Shown here one piece after another: positions 27,236 to 36,078 of a DNA stretch of 64,000 nucleotides. The position numbers and the translations under genes were made by a program. The notes under the pieces are model-generated. The model was given only the letters and a program-made list of their open reading frames with translations, did not search any database and was not told the origin of the DNA. The stretch's first letter is position 1; every line of letters begins with the position of its first letter. The stretch is from the NCBI RefSeq assembly GCF_003151255.1, contig NZ_CP029481.1, forward strand, positions 4,155,001 through 4,219,000. Reading direction: 5' to 3'. This DNA comes from Microvirga sp. 17 mud 1-3 (GTDB lineage: Bacteria; Pseudomonadota; Alphaproteobacteria; Rhizobiales; Beijerinckiaceae).

Positions 27236-28282
27236 ATGCAATATCGCCGCCTCGGCCGCACGGACCTCGATGTCAGCCTCATCTGCCTCGGCACCATGAC
27301 CTGGGGCCAGCAGAACACCGAGGCCGAGGGCCATGCCCAGATGGATTATGCCCTCGACCAGGGCATCAACTTCTTCGACACCGCGGAGCTCTATTCCATT
27401 CCGCCGCGGCCGGAGACTCAAGGGTCGACGGAGCGCATCATCGGCTCCTGGTTCAAGGCGCGCGGCAAGCGCGACAAGGTCATCCTGGCCTCGAAGGTGG
27501 TGGGCCGCTCCGGCAATACCTGGTTCCGGGACGACGGCTCCCCGACCGAGCTCTCCCGGGCCCAGATCGAGGAGGCCGTGAACAAGAGCCTGAAGCGGCT
27601 CGGCACCGATTACATCGATCTCTACCAGATCCATTTCCCGGACCGCCCGATGTCGTGGGGCTCGAACCCGACCATCTACCGGCACCAGGAAGGCGACTCG
27701 CACCCCATCGCCGAGACGGTCGAGATCATGGGCGACCTGGTGAAGGCCGGGAAGATCCGCCATTTCGGCCTCTCGAACGAGAGCGCCTGGGGCACCATGA
27801 CGTTCCTCAAGGCCGCCGAGGCGAAGGCCGGCCTGCCGCGGGTGCAGTCGGTCCAGAACGCCTATAACCTCCTCAACCGCACCTACGAGGTGGCGCTCGC
27901 CGAGGTGAGCCTGCGCGAGGAGGTGAGCCTGCTCGCCTATTCGCCCCTCGCCCAGGGCTACCTGACCGGCAAGTATCTGGACGGGGCCCGCCCGGCGGGC
28001 ACGCGCACGACCCTCTTCAACCGGGGCCAGCGCTACGAGACCCCGGGGGCCGAGCCGGCGATCCGCAAGTACCTGGCGCTCGCCCGGGAATTCGGCCTCG
28101 ACCCGGCCCAGCTGGCCATCGCGTATGTGAATTCCCGCCCCTTCGTGACGTCCAACATCATCGGCGCGACCTCGATGGAGCAGCTGAAGACGGACATCGC
28201 GTCCATCGACGTGACCATCACGGAAGAGCTCGAAAAGCGCATCGACGCCATCCACCTGGAGCACTGCAACCCCTGCCCGTAA
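27236..28282 (+). CDS. NADP(H)-dependent aldo-keto reductase (Tas-like)
   Basis: A TIM-barrel oxidoreductase of 348 residues. The catalytic tetrad is visible as FFDTAELYSIPP (Asp and Tyr), ASKVVG (Lys) and YQIHFPDRP (His). LGTMTWGQQNTEAEGHAQMD at the N-terminus is typical of the Tas subgroup. The C-terminal NIIGATSMEQLKTDI forms the cofactor phosphate site. ATG 27236 is preferred over an upstream start because GAGGAG precedes it. The natural substrate is unknown. The gene is followed by the A3/B3 repeats. Confidence 0.92.
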   Translation: MQYRRLGRTDLDVSLICLGTMTWGQQNTEAEGHAQMDYALDQGINFFDTAELYSIPPRPETQGSTERIIGSWFKARGKRDKVILASKVVGRSGNTWFRDDGSPTELSRAQIEEAVNKSLKRLGTDYIDLYQIHFPDRPMSWGSNPTIYRHQEGDSHPIAETVEIMGDLVKAGKIRHFGLSNESAWGTMTFLKAAEAKAGLPRVQSVQNAYNLLNRTYEVALAEVSLREEVSLLAYSPLAQGYLTGKYLDGARPAGTRTTLFNRGQRYETPGAEPAIRKYLALAREFGLDPAQLAIAYVNSRPFVTSNIIGATSMEQLKTDIASIDVTITEELEKRIDAIHLEHCNPCP

Positions 28283-28339
28283 GGGGGAATCCGCACCCCT
28301 TCGGGCGAATCCCAGGAATACTCGGGAAGCGTTACCGTG

Positions 28340-28446
28340 CCCTCTCCCCCCTTGTGGGGGAGAGTTGGAGGTGGGGGTGTGAGCGCCAGCCTGGATTCAG
28401 CACAGCGCCTGCACCCCACCCTAGCCCTCCCCACAAGGGGGAGGGG
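28340..28446 (+). repeat. Family A structured repeat, copy A3
   Basis: The best-preserved A copy. The left hairpin is CTCTCCCCC-TTGT-GGGGGAGAG. The inner arm GGTGGGGGTGTGAGCGC faces GCGCCTGCACCCCACC. The right hairpin is CCCTCCCC-ACAA-GGGGGAGGGG. B3 begins 18 bp later. The whole 28283-28724 gap between the aldo-keto reductase and thpR consists of A3, B3 and a short leader, with no gene. Confidence 0.78.
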
Positions 28447-28463
28447 AACAGGTCGTGCACTCA

Positions 28464-28610
28464 CCGTCATTCCGGGACGGCCGTTGGCCGGGCCCGGAAC
28501 CCATAAACACCACCGTGTCAGAAGAAAGAGCTGCGTTAACCGCTGCTCTTTATCCTGCTTCGTCAGCGGTTATGGGTTCCGGGCTCCGCTATGCGGCCCC
28601 GGAATGACGG
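28464..28610 (+). repeat. Family B structured repeat, copy B3
   Basis: Outer arms CCGTCATTCCGGG and CCCCGGAATGACGG. The left tip is CGGCC-GTT-GGCCG and the right tip CCGC-TAT-GCGG. The inner arms are CCCGGAACCCATAA and TTATGGGTTCCGGG. The central loop has the family sequence ending CTTTATCCTGCTTCGTCAGC. It lies between two plus-strand genes. Confidence 0.85.
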
Positions 28611-28724
28611 AAGGCGTCCTCTCGGAACCAAGCGGGCCGCCGATCGTCTGATTCTGCACCCTGCCGGGGCGGCGCGCCTGTCCCCGCCATCCGCACCAAG
28701 ACCCGCGACGGTCGGGAGGTTCTC

Positions 28725-29261
28725 ATGCCCCGCCTGTTCACCGGCCTCGAGATCCCGGCCGAGATCGGCCTGATGCTGTCCGCCTACCGAGGCGGCCTGC
28801 CGGGGGCGCGCTGGGTCGATCCCGAGAATTACCACATCACCCTTCGGTTCATCGGGGACATCGACGAGCGGACCGCGCAGGATGTCCTGTCGGTCCTCGG
28901 CGAGGGCCGGCGGCGGGCGCCGATCACCGTCACGCTCGAAGGTCTCGACAGTTTCGGCGGCGACCGGCCACGGGTGATCTTCGCCCGCGCCTCCGCCTCG
29001 CCGGACATGAGCGATCTGCAATCGGAGCACGAGCGCCTGGTGCGCCGGGTCGGGCTGCCGCCGGAAAAGCGCCGGTTCACGCCGCATGTGACCCTGGCGC
29101 GTCTGCGCGATGCCTCGCCCCTCGCCGTGGCGGATTACTTCGCGGCCCGCAGCCCGTTTCAGAAGCTCACCTTCACGGCACCGCGCTTCGTGCTGTTCTC
29201 CTCGCGGAACACGGTCGGCGGCGGACCCTATGTGGTCGAGGCCGCCTATCCGCTGGGATAG
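28725..29261 (+). CDS. thpR: RNA 2',3'-cyclic phosphodiesterase (2H family)
   Basis: A 178-residue 2H phosphoesterase that opens 2',3'-cyclic phosphates on RNA and was first described as a 2'-5' RNA ligase. The paired HxT motifs are YHITLRFIGD (from residue 36) and FTPHVTLARL (near residue 120). The opening MPRLFTGLEIPAEI is typical. A strong GGGAGG lies 5 bp before ATG 28725. It is followed after about 90 bp by a histidine phosphatase gene on the same strand. Confidence 0.93.
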   Translation: MPRLFTGLEIPAEIGLMLSAYRGGLPGARWVDPENYHITLRFIGDIDERTAQDVLSVLGEGRRRAPITVTLEGLDSFGGDRPRVIFARASASPDMSDLQSEHERLVRRVGLPPEKRRFTPHVTLARLRDASPLAVADYFAARSPFQKLTFTAPRFVLFSSRNTVGGGPYVVEAAYPLG

Positions 29262-29350
29262 GATCCCTCGCCCGAAGCCCCGTCGACGGGGCAGGCCGGA
29301 TCGGCTATGCGTCGCCTAACCCGTCACCCGTGTCCTTGCCCGTGCCGCCC

Positions 29351-29938
29351 ATGTCCTCCCTCATCTTCGTTACCCATCCCGAAGTGGTCATCGACCCGCA
29401 CCAGCCGGTGCCCGAATGGCCGCTCTCAGCCGTTGGGCGCGCCCGCATGGAGCGTTTCGCCGAAACCATCGCGGAATCCGGCGTCACGGCCGTCTATGCG
29501 AGCGCCGAGCGCAAGGCCCGGGACGGGGCCGAGATCGTGGCCGAGCGGCTCGGCCTTCCGGTCGCGGTCGATCCGGAACTCGGCGAGAACGACCGCTCCG
29601 CCACGGGCTACATCGCGCCGCCGGAATTCTGGGAGGTGGTAGCGGAGTTCTTCGGGCGCCCCGACGAGAGCATCCGCGGGTGGGAACGGGCCGTCGACGC
29701 GCAGGCGCGCATCCTGAGAGCGATCCAGCGCGCTGCCGCGGACGAAACCTCCGGCGACATCGTCGTCGTGTCCCACGGGGGCGTCGGCAGCCTGCTCACC
29801 GACCATCTCCAGAACGTACCCATCGGAAAGGGCACGCGCCCGCCCCATGCGGGCGGCGGCTGTTCTCTGGTGATCGGGCGCAATCCCCTCGCCCTGCTCC
29901 GGGACTGGCGCACGGTCGAGGATCACGGCCGGGACTAG
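29351..29938 (+). CDS. Histidine phosphatase family protein, atypical active site
   Basis: A 195-residue protein of the phosphoglycerate mutase-like branch. The usual RHG motif is replaced by FVTHPEVVIDP: the histidine is kept but the first arginine is Thr and the glycine is Pro. The rest fits the family: WPLSAVGRARMERFAETIAE, VYASAERKARDGAEIVAERL, ELGENDRSATGYI and the second catalytic His in VVVSHGGVGSLL. This THP variant is, as I recall, common in Hyphomicrobiales homologues. The start is ATG 29351; a GTG at 29330 is possible. Its stop overlaps that of the convergent LysR gene by 4 bases. Confidence 0.82.
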   Translation: MSSLIFVTHPEVVIDPHQPVPEWPLSAVGRARMERFAETIAESGVTAVYASAERKARDGAEIVAERLGLPVAVDPELGENDRSATGYIAPPEFWEVVAEFFGRPDESIRGWERAVDAQARILRAIQRAAADETSGDIVVVSHGGVGSLLTDHLQNVPIGKGTRPPHAGGGCSLVIGRNPLALLRDWRTVEDHGRD

Positions 29939-30834
29939 ATTTTTGTCTGTTGACCATCGAGCAGCCGGTCGAACGCGACCGTCGCCGGGCTCGGCTGGCG
30001 GTTGGGCAGGACGAGGCGCGTGAGAAGGCGCCGGATGGTGATCCCTGCAACGGGTAGAGTCCTCAGCCGCCCGAGGGCCTCCTGATCGGCTACCGCCACG
30101 GCGGACAGGATGCCGATGCCGAGGCCCGCGGCCACGACGCGGATGATGACCTCGTTGCCGCCGATCTCGAGAATGCGGCGGGGCGTGAAGCCCGCCTGCG
30201 CGAGGGCGTTCCAGGCGGTATCGCGAGTGCCCGAGCCCGGCTCACGCAGCACGATGGTCTCGTCCGCCAAGGCCTTGAGCGGCAGGGGGCCGGGCCGGGA
30301 CGCGAGCGGGTGGTTCGCGGCCGCGATGAAGACCAGCTCGTCCTCGCGCCAGGGCTGGACGAGGATCTCGCCCGGATCGAGGGGCCCTTCCACCAGGGCC
30401 ACATCGAGCTCCCGCCGCATCAGAAGGTCCGCGACCGTGACCGTGTTGGCGCTCGTGAGGCGAAGATCCACGTCCGGATAGGCCCGGTGAAAGGCGCCGA
30501 GCAGGGGCGGCAGAAAATAAGTCGCGATGGTGGTCGAGGCCCCGATGCGCAGGGTCCCGCCGCGCAGGCCCCGCAGGGCCCCGAGCGCATCCTCAGCGGC
30601 CTGCTCGGCCGAGAACACCGTTCGGGCATGGACGAGGAGAATCCGGCCGGCCTCGGTGGGGCGCACGCCGCCGGGGCCGCGTTCCAGAAGTGGGGTGCCG
30701 AGTTGCGCTTCGAGCTCCCGCACCCCTTTCGAGACGGCCGGCTGGCTCACATGCAGCGCCTCGGCGGCCCGGGAGAAGCTTTGGTGCCGCGCCACGGATT
30801 CAAAGAGCCGGAGGAGATGCAGGTTCAGAGACAT
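29935..30834 (-). CDS. LysR-family transcriptional regulator
   Basis: A 299-residue LysR protein. The N-terminal helix-turn-helix reads RHQSFSRAAEALHVSQPAVS, followed by KGVRELEAQLGTPLLERGPG. The periplasmic-binding-like effector domain begins near LRIGASTTIATYFLPPLL. It is divergent from a YeiH-type transporter, with 94 bp between the start codons. That is the same pairing as yeiE/yeiH of enterobacteria, where YeiE controls the transporter in response to sulfite. Role by analogy: activator of the transporter gene. A long inverted repeat overlaps its own start codon, which suggests autoregulation. Confidence 0.92.
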   Translation of the reverse strand: MSLNLHLLRLFESVARHQSFSRAAEALHVSQPAVSKGVRELEAQLGTPLLERGPGGVRPTEAGRILLVHARTVFSAEQAAEDALGALRGLRGGTLRIGASTTIATYFLPPLLGAFHRAYPDVDLRLTSANTVTVADLLMRRELDVALVEGPLDPGEILVQPWREDELVFIAAANHPLASRPGPLPLKALADETIVLREPGSGTRDTAWNALAQAGFTPRRILEIGGNEVIIRVVAAGLGIGILSAVAVADQEALGRLRTLPVAGITIRRLLTRLVLPNRQPSPATVAFDRLLDGQQTKI

Positions 30835-30877
30835 AACTAAAATGCATGTTTCAATGACAAATATGTATTTGAGTTAT
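30833..30877. promoter_or_regulatory. Inverted-repeat operator between LysR and YeiH genes
   Basis: ATAACTAAAATGCATGT at 30833-30849 and ATATGTATTTGAGTTAT at 30861-30877 are reverse complements at 14 of 17 positions, around an 11-bp spacer. The tract is very A/T-rich against its surroundings. It overlaps the lysR start codon and lies about 50 bp ahead of the transporter start. It is the probable LysR binding site. Confidence 0.7.
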
Positions 30878-30928
30878 GACACGAGGAGGCCCACGACAAC
30901 CGGAGATCTTACGAAAAGGATGTTTTCC

Positions 30929-31939
30929 ATGGCGGCAACGGGTTGGACACGGAATGCCCCGGGCGTGCTTCTGTGCATGGCGATCTCCGTCGTTGCCTTC
31001 GGTCTCCAGCTGGTTGAGGAGCATTGGACCGGGCGGCCCTGGATCGAGGCCCTCGTCATCGCGATTCTTCTTGGCACCGCCATCCGGACCGCCTGGACCC
31101 CGGGCATGCGCTATCTCCCGGGCATCGTCTTCAGCGGCAAGACCCTGCTGGAGATCGCCGTGGTGCTACTCGGCGCTTCGATCAGCTTCCAGGCTGTGGC
31201 CGAGGCCGGCACCGGCCTCATCCTGGGCATCGCGGTCGTGGTCTTTGCGGCCATCGGGGCGAGCTTCACCCTGTGCCGGCTGCTCGGCCTGCCCTGGCGC
31301 ATGGGGGTGCTGGTCGCCTGCGGCAACTCCATCTGCGGCAACTCGGCCATCGCGGCGGTCGCGCCGGTCATCGACGCCAAGAGCGAGGACGTGGCCTCCT
31401 CCATCGCGTTCACGGCGATCCTCGGGGTCGTCGTGGTGCTGTCCCTGCCGCTTCTCGTGCCGCTGCTGAGCATGACCGAGACCCAGTACGGCATCCTGGC
31501 CGGGCTGACCGTCTATGCGGTGCCGCAGGTCCTGGCCGCCACCATGCCGGTGGGCGTGGTGAGCACCCAGCTCGGCACCCTGGTGAAGCTGGTCCGCGTC
31601 CTGATGCTCGGCCCCGTGGTGATCCTGCTCTCGGTCCTGGCCGGCCGCGGCTCCGGAACCGCCACCCTGTCGTTCAAGCGCCTCGTGCCGTGGTTCATCC
31701 TCGGCTTCCTGGCCCTCGCGGCCCTGCGCTCCCTGGGCGCCATTCCGGACATGGTGCTGCGCGGCGTGATGCCCACCGCGACGGCGCTCACCATTGTGTC
31801 CATGGCGGCCCTCGGCCTCGGGGTGGACCTGCGGGTGCTCGGCCGCGTCGGCGGGCGCGTGACGCTCGCGGTCAGCCTGTCGCTCCTCGTGCTCCTCTCC
31901 ATCAGCCTCGTGCTGATCCGCCTGCTCGGCGTCGCTTAA
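30929..31939 (+). CDS. YeiH-type putative sulfate/sulfite exporter (UPF0324)
   Basis: A 336-residue inner-membrane protein with about ten hydrophobic helices. Family signatures are LPGIVFSGKTLLEIAVVLLG, VACGNSICGNSAIAAVAPVI and the C-terminal ALGLGVDLRVLGRVGGRV. The family is called putative sulfate exporter; the enterobacterial YeiH is linked to sulfite detoxification. The start ATG 30929 (MAATGWTRN) has AAGGA at good spacing; ATG 30920 is an alternative. It is divergent from the LysR gene and convergent with a hypothetical membrane gene. Confidence 0.9.
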   Translation: MAATGWTRNAPGVLLCMAISVVAFGLQLVEEHWTGRPWIEALVIAILLGTAIRTAWTPGMRYLPGIVFSGKTLLEIAVVLLGASISFQAVAEAGTGLILGIAVVVFAAIGASFTLCRLLGLPWRMGVLVACGNSICGNSAIAAVAPVIDAKSEDVASSIAFTAILGVVVVLSLPLLVPLLSMTETQYGILAGLTVYAVPQVLAATMPVGVVSTQLGTLVKLVRVLMLGPVVILLSVLAGRGSGTATLSFKRLVPWFILGFLALAALRSLGAIPDMVLRGVMPTATALTIVSMAALGLGVDLRVLGRVGGRVTLAVSLSLLVLLSISLVLIRLLGVA

Positions 31940-31964
31940 GACCTCCCGGGCGCGGAGGACGGGA

Positions 31965-32471
31965 TCAGGGTGCCGTCCCGCCCGAGAGTGGCGGGTGCGG
32001 GGCGGGCCTCGCGCCGCCCGCGTCGCGACCGGCGATCGCCCAATAGACGAGGCCGGCCACGGCGCCGGTCAGGCCGAGAACGGCGCTCACATGCAGCTCT
32101 GCCGGGGTCGCGACGCGGGCGCTGCCGCGCAAAACCCAGGGAATCGCAGCCGTCAGGGCGGCCGTAGCGCCCATATGCCAGACGAGGCTGCGGGCCCGGA
32201 TCACCTCGCTCACCACGGCCACAAGGATGGGCGGGAAGGCCAGGAGCAGGAAGGCCACGCGGGCGACCGCGAAGGCCGCCTCGGCGATCATCGGCCCCGG
32301 ATCCTCCGACGAGAACACCTCGTCCACGAAGACCCAGAACCCGACCAGCAGCGTGTCGCCGGTCAGGCTCCCCATGAGCGGGTCGACCAGGGACGCGACG
32401 AAGAGGAACAGGGTGCCGGCGCCGATGGCGATGAGCAGCGCGAGGGGGATGAGGAGAAGCCAGCGGATCAT
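31965..32471 (-). CDS. Hypothetical four-helix membrane protein
   Basis: Not recognised. 168 residues from ATG 32471 (MIRWLLLIPLALLIAIGAGT) with four hydrophobic segments at about 3-30, 58-75 (weak), 80-108 and 115-155, and a short proline-rich tail. A stretch VDEVFSSEDPGP between helices is acidic and may face the periplasm. The start was chosen at the first membrane helix; the longer frame adds a polar extension. It is convergent with the YeiH-type gene, 25 bp from its stop. No role can be assigned. Confidence 0.6.
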   Translation of the reverse strand: MIRWLLLIPLALLIAIGAGTLFLFVASLVDPLMGSLTGDTLLVGFWVFVDEVFSSEDPGPMIAEAAFAVARVAFLLLAFPPILVAVVSEVIRARSLVWHMGATAALTAAIPWVLRGSARVATPAELHVSAVLGLTGAVAGLVYWAIAGRDAGGARPAPHPPLSGGTAP

Positions 32472-32628
32472 ATCGCCGCCTATAGCACGGGTCGCCGGGG
32501 ACGTCTGCCGGACCGCCATGGCCCGCGTGATGTGCGCTGCGGATAAACCGGACGTGCACTGGTCGGGACATTGCTCGGCTTCCAGTCAGGACACTAGGAT
32601 GCCGCGCCGCAAAGAGTGGAGCCTTTCC

Positions 32629-33792
32629 GTGCGCGTGCTTTTCACCTTCGCCGGTGGCGCAGGTCACTTCATTCCCTTGCTGCCGATTGCCCGTGCCATG
32701 GCGGCAGTGGGGCATGAGGTCGCCTTCGGGGCACAGGCAGCCCTCCTGCCCACCGTAAGACGCCATGGATTCCAGGCACACGAGACCGGTGGGAACACTT
32801 TTGGGGACGAAGCCGAGCGCCAGCCTCTGCGCCGGCTCGACATGGAGCGGGAAATCCGTGCCGTCCGCGATGGCTATGCCGGCCGCATCGCCCGGCAGCG
32901 CGCCTCAGGCATCCTTGCCTTGGCGGCCGGTTGGAAGCCGGATCTGCTGGTGTGCGACGAGATGGATTTCGGCAGCATGGTCGCAGCCGAGCGCCTGTCG
33001 GTCCCGCACGCGACGATTCTCGTCATCGCATCCGGGATCTTGGCGCGCCACCACCTTCTCGCGGAGCCTTTGAACGCGCTCAGAACCGAGCATGGCCTGC
33101 CTCCTGACCCCGACCTCGCCATGCTGAGCCGCCACCTCGTCCTCTCGCCTTTTCCGCCAAGCCTGCGTGATCCCCACAGCCCTCTTCCGAGCACGGCGCT
33201 TTCATTCCATCCCGATCAGGCCGGTGAGGATCCGCCGCCGGCCTGGATTGCGGAGCTGTCCGACCGGCCGAGCGTCTACGTGACCCTTGGAACCGTCTTC
33301 AATGTGGAATCGGGTGATCTCTTCGCCCGTCTGCTCGAAGGATTGCGGGCACTCCCCGTCAATGTGATCGTAACGGTCGGCCCACAGATCGATCCTCGGG
33401 AGCTTGGACCTCAGCCTGAGAATGTCAGGGTCGAAAGATATGTCAGCCAGGAGGCGCTGCTTCCGCACTGCGCGCTGGTCGTGTCTCATGCAGGCTCGGG
33501 AACGGTGTTCGGGGCCCTCTCGCATGGGATCCCGATGCTGCTGCTCCCCATGGGGGCGGACCAACCGTTCAATGCGCAGCGCTGCGAAGAGCTGGGCGTG
33601 GCAGGTGTCCTGGACCCCATGGATTGCACGCCCGAGATGGTCCGGCGGGAGGCCGCCAGGCTTCTTGCAAGCTCCGCTCACCGGCTAGCCGCCGAGCGGA
33701 TCAGGGATGAGATCGCAGCCCTTCCGACGCAGGAGACCGCCATGGCTCTCCTGTACAGGCTCGCCGAGATAGACAGGACATCTCGTGCCTGA
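32629..33792 (+). CDS. UGT/MGT-type glycosyltransferase (GT1 family)
   Basis: A GT-B fold glycosyltransferase of 387 residues. The acceptor domain opens with RVLFTFAGGAGHFIPLLPIA, where His13 is the likely catalytic base. The donor site is the UGT signature region near the C-terminus: VSHAGSGTVFGALSHGIPML, then PMGADQPFNAQRCEELG. Such enzymes glycosylate lipids, antibiotics or other small molecules; the acceptor is unknown. The GTG start at 32629 has GGAG upstream; an in-frame ATG at 32599 is possible. Codons such as GCA, GGA, GTA, AGA and ACT are more frequent than in its neighbours, which suggests recent acquisition. It stands alone and is convergent with rlmN. Confidence 0.85.
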   Translation: MRVLFTFAGGAGHFIPLLPIARAMAAVGHEVAFGAQAALLPTVRRHGFQAHETGGNTFGDEAERQPLRRLDMEREIRAVRDGYAGRIARQRASGILALAAGWKPDLLVCDEMDFGSMVAAERLSVPHATILVIASGILARHHLLAEPLNALRTEHGLPPDPDLAMLSRHLVLSPFPPSLRDPHSPLPSTALSFHPDQAGEDPPPAWIAELSDRPSVYVTLGTVFNVESGDLFARLLEGLRALPVNVIVTVGPQIDPRELGPQPENVRVERYVSQEALLPHCALVVSHAGSGTVFGALSHGIPMLLLPMGADQPFNAQRCEELGVAGVLDPMDCTPEMVRREAARLLASSAHRLAAERIRDEIAALPTQETAMALLYRLAEIDRTSRA

Positions 33793-33814
33793 TGCCCGAG
33801 ACAGAATCCTGTTC

Positions 33815-35146
33815 CTACCCCCCGTTCCCCACCGCGTAGACGCCCTCAGCCCCGATGCCCTGTTCGGCCATCATGCGGGCGCGGGCGCGCAGCTTCTCGG
33901 TCTCGCTCTTGAGCTGGCCGCAGGCGGCCAGGATGTCGCGGCCGCGGGGAGTGCGCACGGGCGAGGCGTAGCCGGCCCGGAACACGATCTCCGAGAAGCG
34001 CTCGATCCGCTCCCAGTCGGAGCACTCGTATTTGGAGCCCGGCCAGGGGTTGAACGGGATCAGGTTGATCTTCGCCGGAATGCCCTTGAGCAGGCGCACG
34101 AGCTCGCGCGCATCCGCGTCCGAATCGTTTACGCCCTTGAGCATCACGTATTCGAACGTGATGCGCCGGGCGTTCGACAGGCCCGGATAGGCCCGGCAGG
34201 CGTCGAGGAGCTGCGCGATGTCGTATTTGCGGTTGATCGGCACCAGCACGTCGCGCAGGTCGTCGCGCACCGCGTGGAGCGAGATGGCGAGCATGGTGTT
34301 CGCCTCGGCGCCGAGGCGCTCCATCTGCGGCACGACGCCGGAGGTCGAGACCGTGATGCGCCGGCGCGAGAGGCCGAGGCCCTCGTTGTCCGACAAAACG
34401 CCGATGGCCGCGACCACGTTGTCGGTGTTGTAGAGGGGCTCGCCCATGCCCATGAACACGATGTTGGACACGAAGCGTCCGCCATCCGACGGCACGAAGG
34501 CGCCCTCAGGCGGCGTCGCGTCCGGCCAGTCGCCGATGCAGTCGCGGGCCACGATCAGCTGGGCCACGATCTCGGCGGAGGTCAGGTTGCGCACCAGGCG
34601 CTGGGTGCCCGTGTGGCAGAACGAGCAGGTCAGCGTGCAGCCCACCTGGCTCGACACGCATAAGGTGCCGCGGTCGGTCTCGGGGATGTAGACGCACTCG
34701 ATCTCGGCGCCCTTGTCGAGGGGGCCGGTGGAGGCCATGCGGATGAGCCACTTGCGGGTGCCGTCCTTCGACACCTGCTCGGAGACGACCTGCGGCCGCG
34801 CCAGGGTGTAGGCGTCCTTCAGGGCTGCCCGCAGGGGCTTGCCCACATTGGTCATCTCGTCGAAGTCTCTGGCGCCCCGGAAATAGATCCAGTGCCAGAG
34901 CTGGGCGACGCGCATCTTCTGCTCGCGCTCGGGCACGCCGATGGCCGCCAGCTTGTCCTTCAGTTCGTCGCGGGTCAGGCCCACCAGGGAGGACTGGCCG
35001 GCGGCCGCGACCGTGAACTCGGCCTTCTTCTCAATGGACAGGGCATCCCGGGACAGGGCGTCCCGGCCGGGCGCGCGCGCGGAATCGCTCACGGACACGG
35101 GGGCCGCATTGGTGTTGTGCTTGGCGATGTCGAGCGCCGTCGCCAT
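33815..35146 (-). CDS. rlmN: 23S rRNA/tRNA adenine-C2 methyltransferase RlmN
   Basis: A radical-SAM enzyme that methylates C2 of A2503 in 23S rRNA and of A37 in tRNAs. The [4Fe-4S] motif is CTLTCSFC, preceded by [10 protein letters not shown]. The methyl-carrying and resolving cysteines lie in SSQVGC-type and ILAACGQL regions. [18 protein letters not shown] and [17 protein letters not shown] are family blocks. At 443 residues it is longer than E. coli RlmN because of a low-complexity N-terminal extension of about 50 residues, common in this order. It is monocistronic and convergent with the glycosyltransferase gene. Confidence 0.95.
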   Translation of the reverse strand: MATALDIAKHNTNAAPVSVSDSARAPGRDALSRDALSIEKKAEFTVAAAGQSSLVGLTRDELKDKLAAIGVPEREQKMRVAQLWHWIYFRGARDFDEMTNVGKPLRAALKDAYTLARPQVVSEQVSKDGTRKWLIRMASTGPLDKGAEIECVYIPETDRGTLCVSSQVGCTLTCSFCHTGTQRLVRNLTSAEIVAQLIVARDCIGDWPDATPPEGAFVPSDGGRFVSNIVFMGMGEPLYNTDNVVAAIGVLSDNEGLGLSRRRITVSTSGVVPQMERLGAEANTMLAISLHAVRDDLRDVLVPINRKYDIAQLLDACRAYPGLSNARRITFEYVMLKGVNDSDADARELVRLLKGIPAKINLIPFNPWPGSKYECSDWERIERFSEIVFRAGYASPVRTPRGRDILAACGQLKSETEKLRARARMMAEQGIGAEGVYAVGNGG

Positions 35147-35277
35147 GGGAAATCACGCCTTCGCTATATGGGATCGAGGGCGGCTTATAACACGATTGCG
35201 TCGGAAACGTGAGAGGGCCCGACGATTTCGTGTCCGGCCGCCGGAAAGCCCGGACAATCTCAGCCAGACGGTCCCGG

Positions 35278-35982
35278 CTAGTTCGAGCATTCCTTGCGGG
35301 CGCGGTCGAGGGCCTGGCCGAAGCCGGTCAGGGAATAGCGGTCGGTGAGCTGGTTGCCGCGGGCCGACTGGGCCTTCACGATCACGCTTCCGGCCTTGCC
35401 CATGGTGGCGATGGCCTGGCTCTCCTCGGCCGGGTTCTTCAGCCAGGCATTGGCATCCTTGGTCAGGAGCGCGAAGGTCGCCTTGCCGATCGCGGCCTCG
35501 GCCGGGCCGTTATCCTTGGCCGTAAAGCCGAGCACCACCGCCACCTCGTTCTTCACGTTCTCGGCCGGGCGGAACGAGACGAAGAGATAAGCCGGGTCGC
35601 GGTTGAGATTCTTCGGCTGCCGATCCTTGGGCTGGCTCAGGGCGTAGCAGATCTCGGAGCGGCCCGTCTTGGCCGTGTAGACACCCCAGTCGCCATAGGA
35701 CGCCAGAAGGGTGGCGCCGCCCGGGCCCGTGGAGGCCTGGGTGCCCTTGGCGGCCGCGGCTGCACCGGCCGCGCCTGCGGCCGCAGCAGCCGGCTTTGCG
35801 GCCGAACCTTTGGCCGGCGCCTTTTCGGGCGCCTTGGCGGAGGGCTTGGCAGCCGGTTTGGCCGGCGCGCTCGGCGCCGGCTTCTTGGCAGGCTGGGCCA
35901 GGGCACCAGGCCCCGTCCCGAGGGCGAAAGCGGCGGTGATGACACCCGCGGCCAAGCCGCGCTGAAGGGATGCGAGAATCAT
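35278..35982 (-). CDS. Invasion-associated locus B (IalB) family protein
   Basis: A 234-residue exported protein. The signal peptide covers about residues 1-29 (AFALGTGPGALAQ). A long Ala/Pro/Lys-rich linker follows to about residue 85. The IalB domain then runs from ATLLASYGDWGVYTAKTGRS through ICYALSQPKDRQP, FVSFRPAENVKNEV and IVKAQSARGNQLTDRYSLTG, with a final Cys (KECSN) that may pair with ICYAL. The family is named from Bartonella, but free-living Hyphomicrobiales carry many copies, so no virulence role is implied. The 131-bp gap to rlmN holds no other gene. Confidence 0.85.
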   Translation of the reverse strand: MILASLQRGLAAGVITAAFALGTGPGALAQPAKKPAPSAPAKPAAKPSAKAPEKAPAKGSAAKPAAAAAGAAGAAAAAKGTQASTGPGGATLLASYGDWGVYTAKTGRSEICYALSQPKDRQPKNLNRDPAYLFVSFRPAENVKNEVAVVLGFTAKDNGPAEAAIGKATFALLTKDANAWLKNPAEESQAIATMGKAGSVIVKAQSARGNQLTDRYSLTGFGQALDRARKECSN

Positions 35983-36078
35983 GGAGCGAACTTTAGGGCG
36001 AGATGGTTAAGAACTTTTCACCATCCCGGTTAAGCCCGCACCTGCCCGTTGGCGATGCGTCGAAACGCGGCGGCAGCC

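Noticed and set aside
35278..35982. IalB-family gene as evidence of a pathogen
   Set aside because: IalB-like proteins are widespread in free-living Hyphomicrobiales; nothing else in the window suggests virulence.
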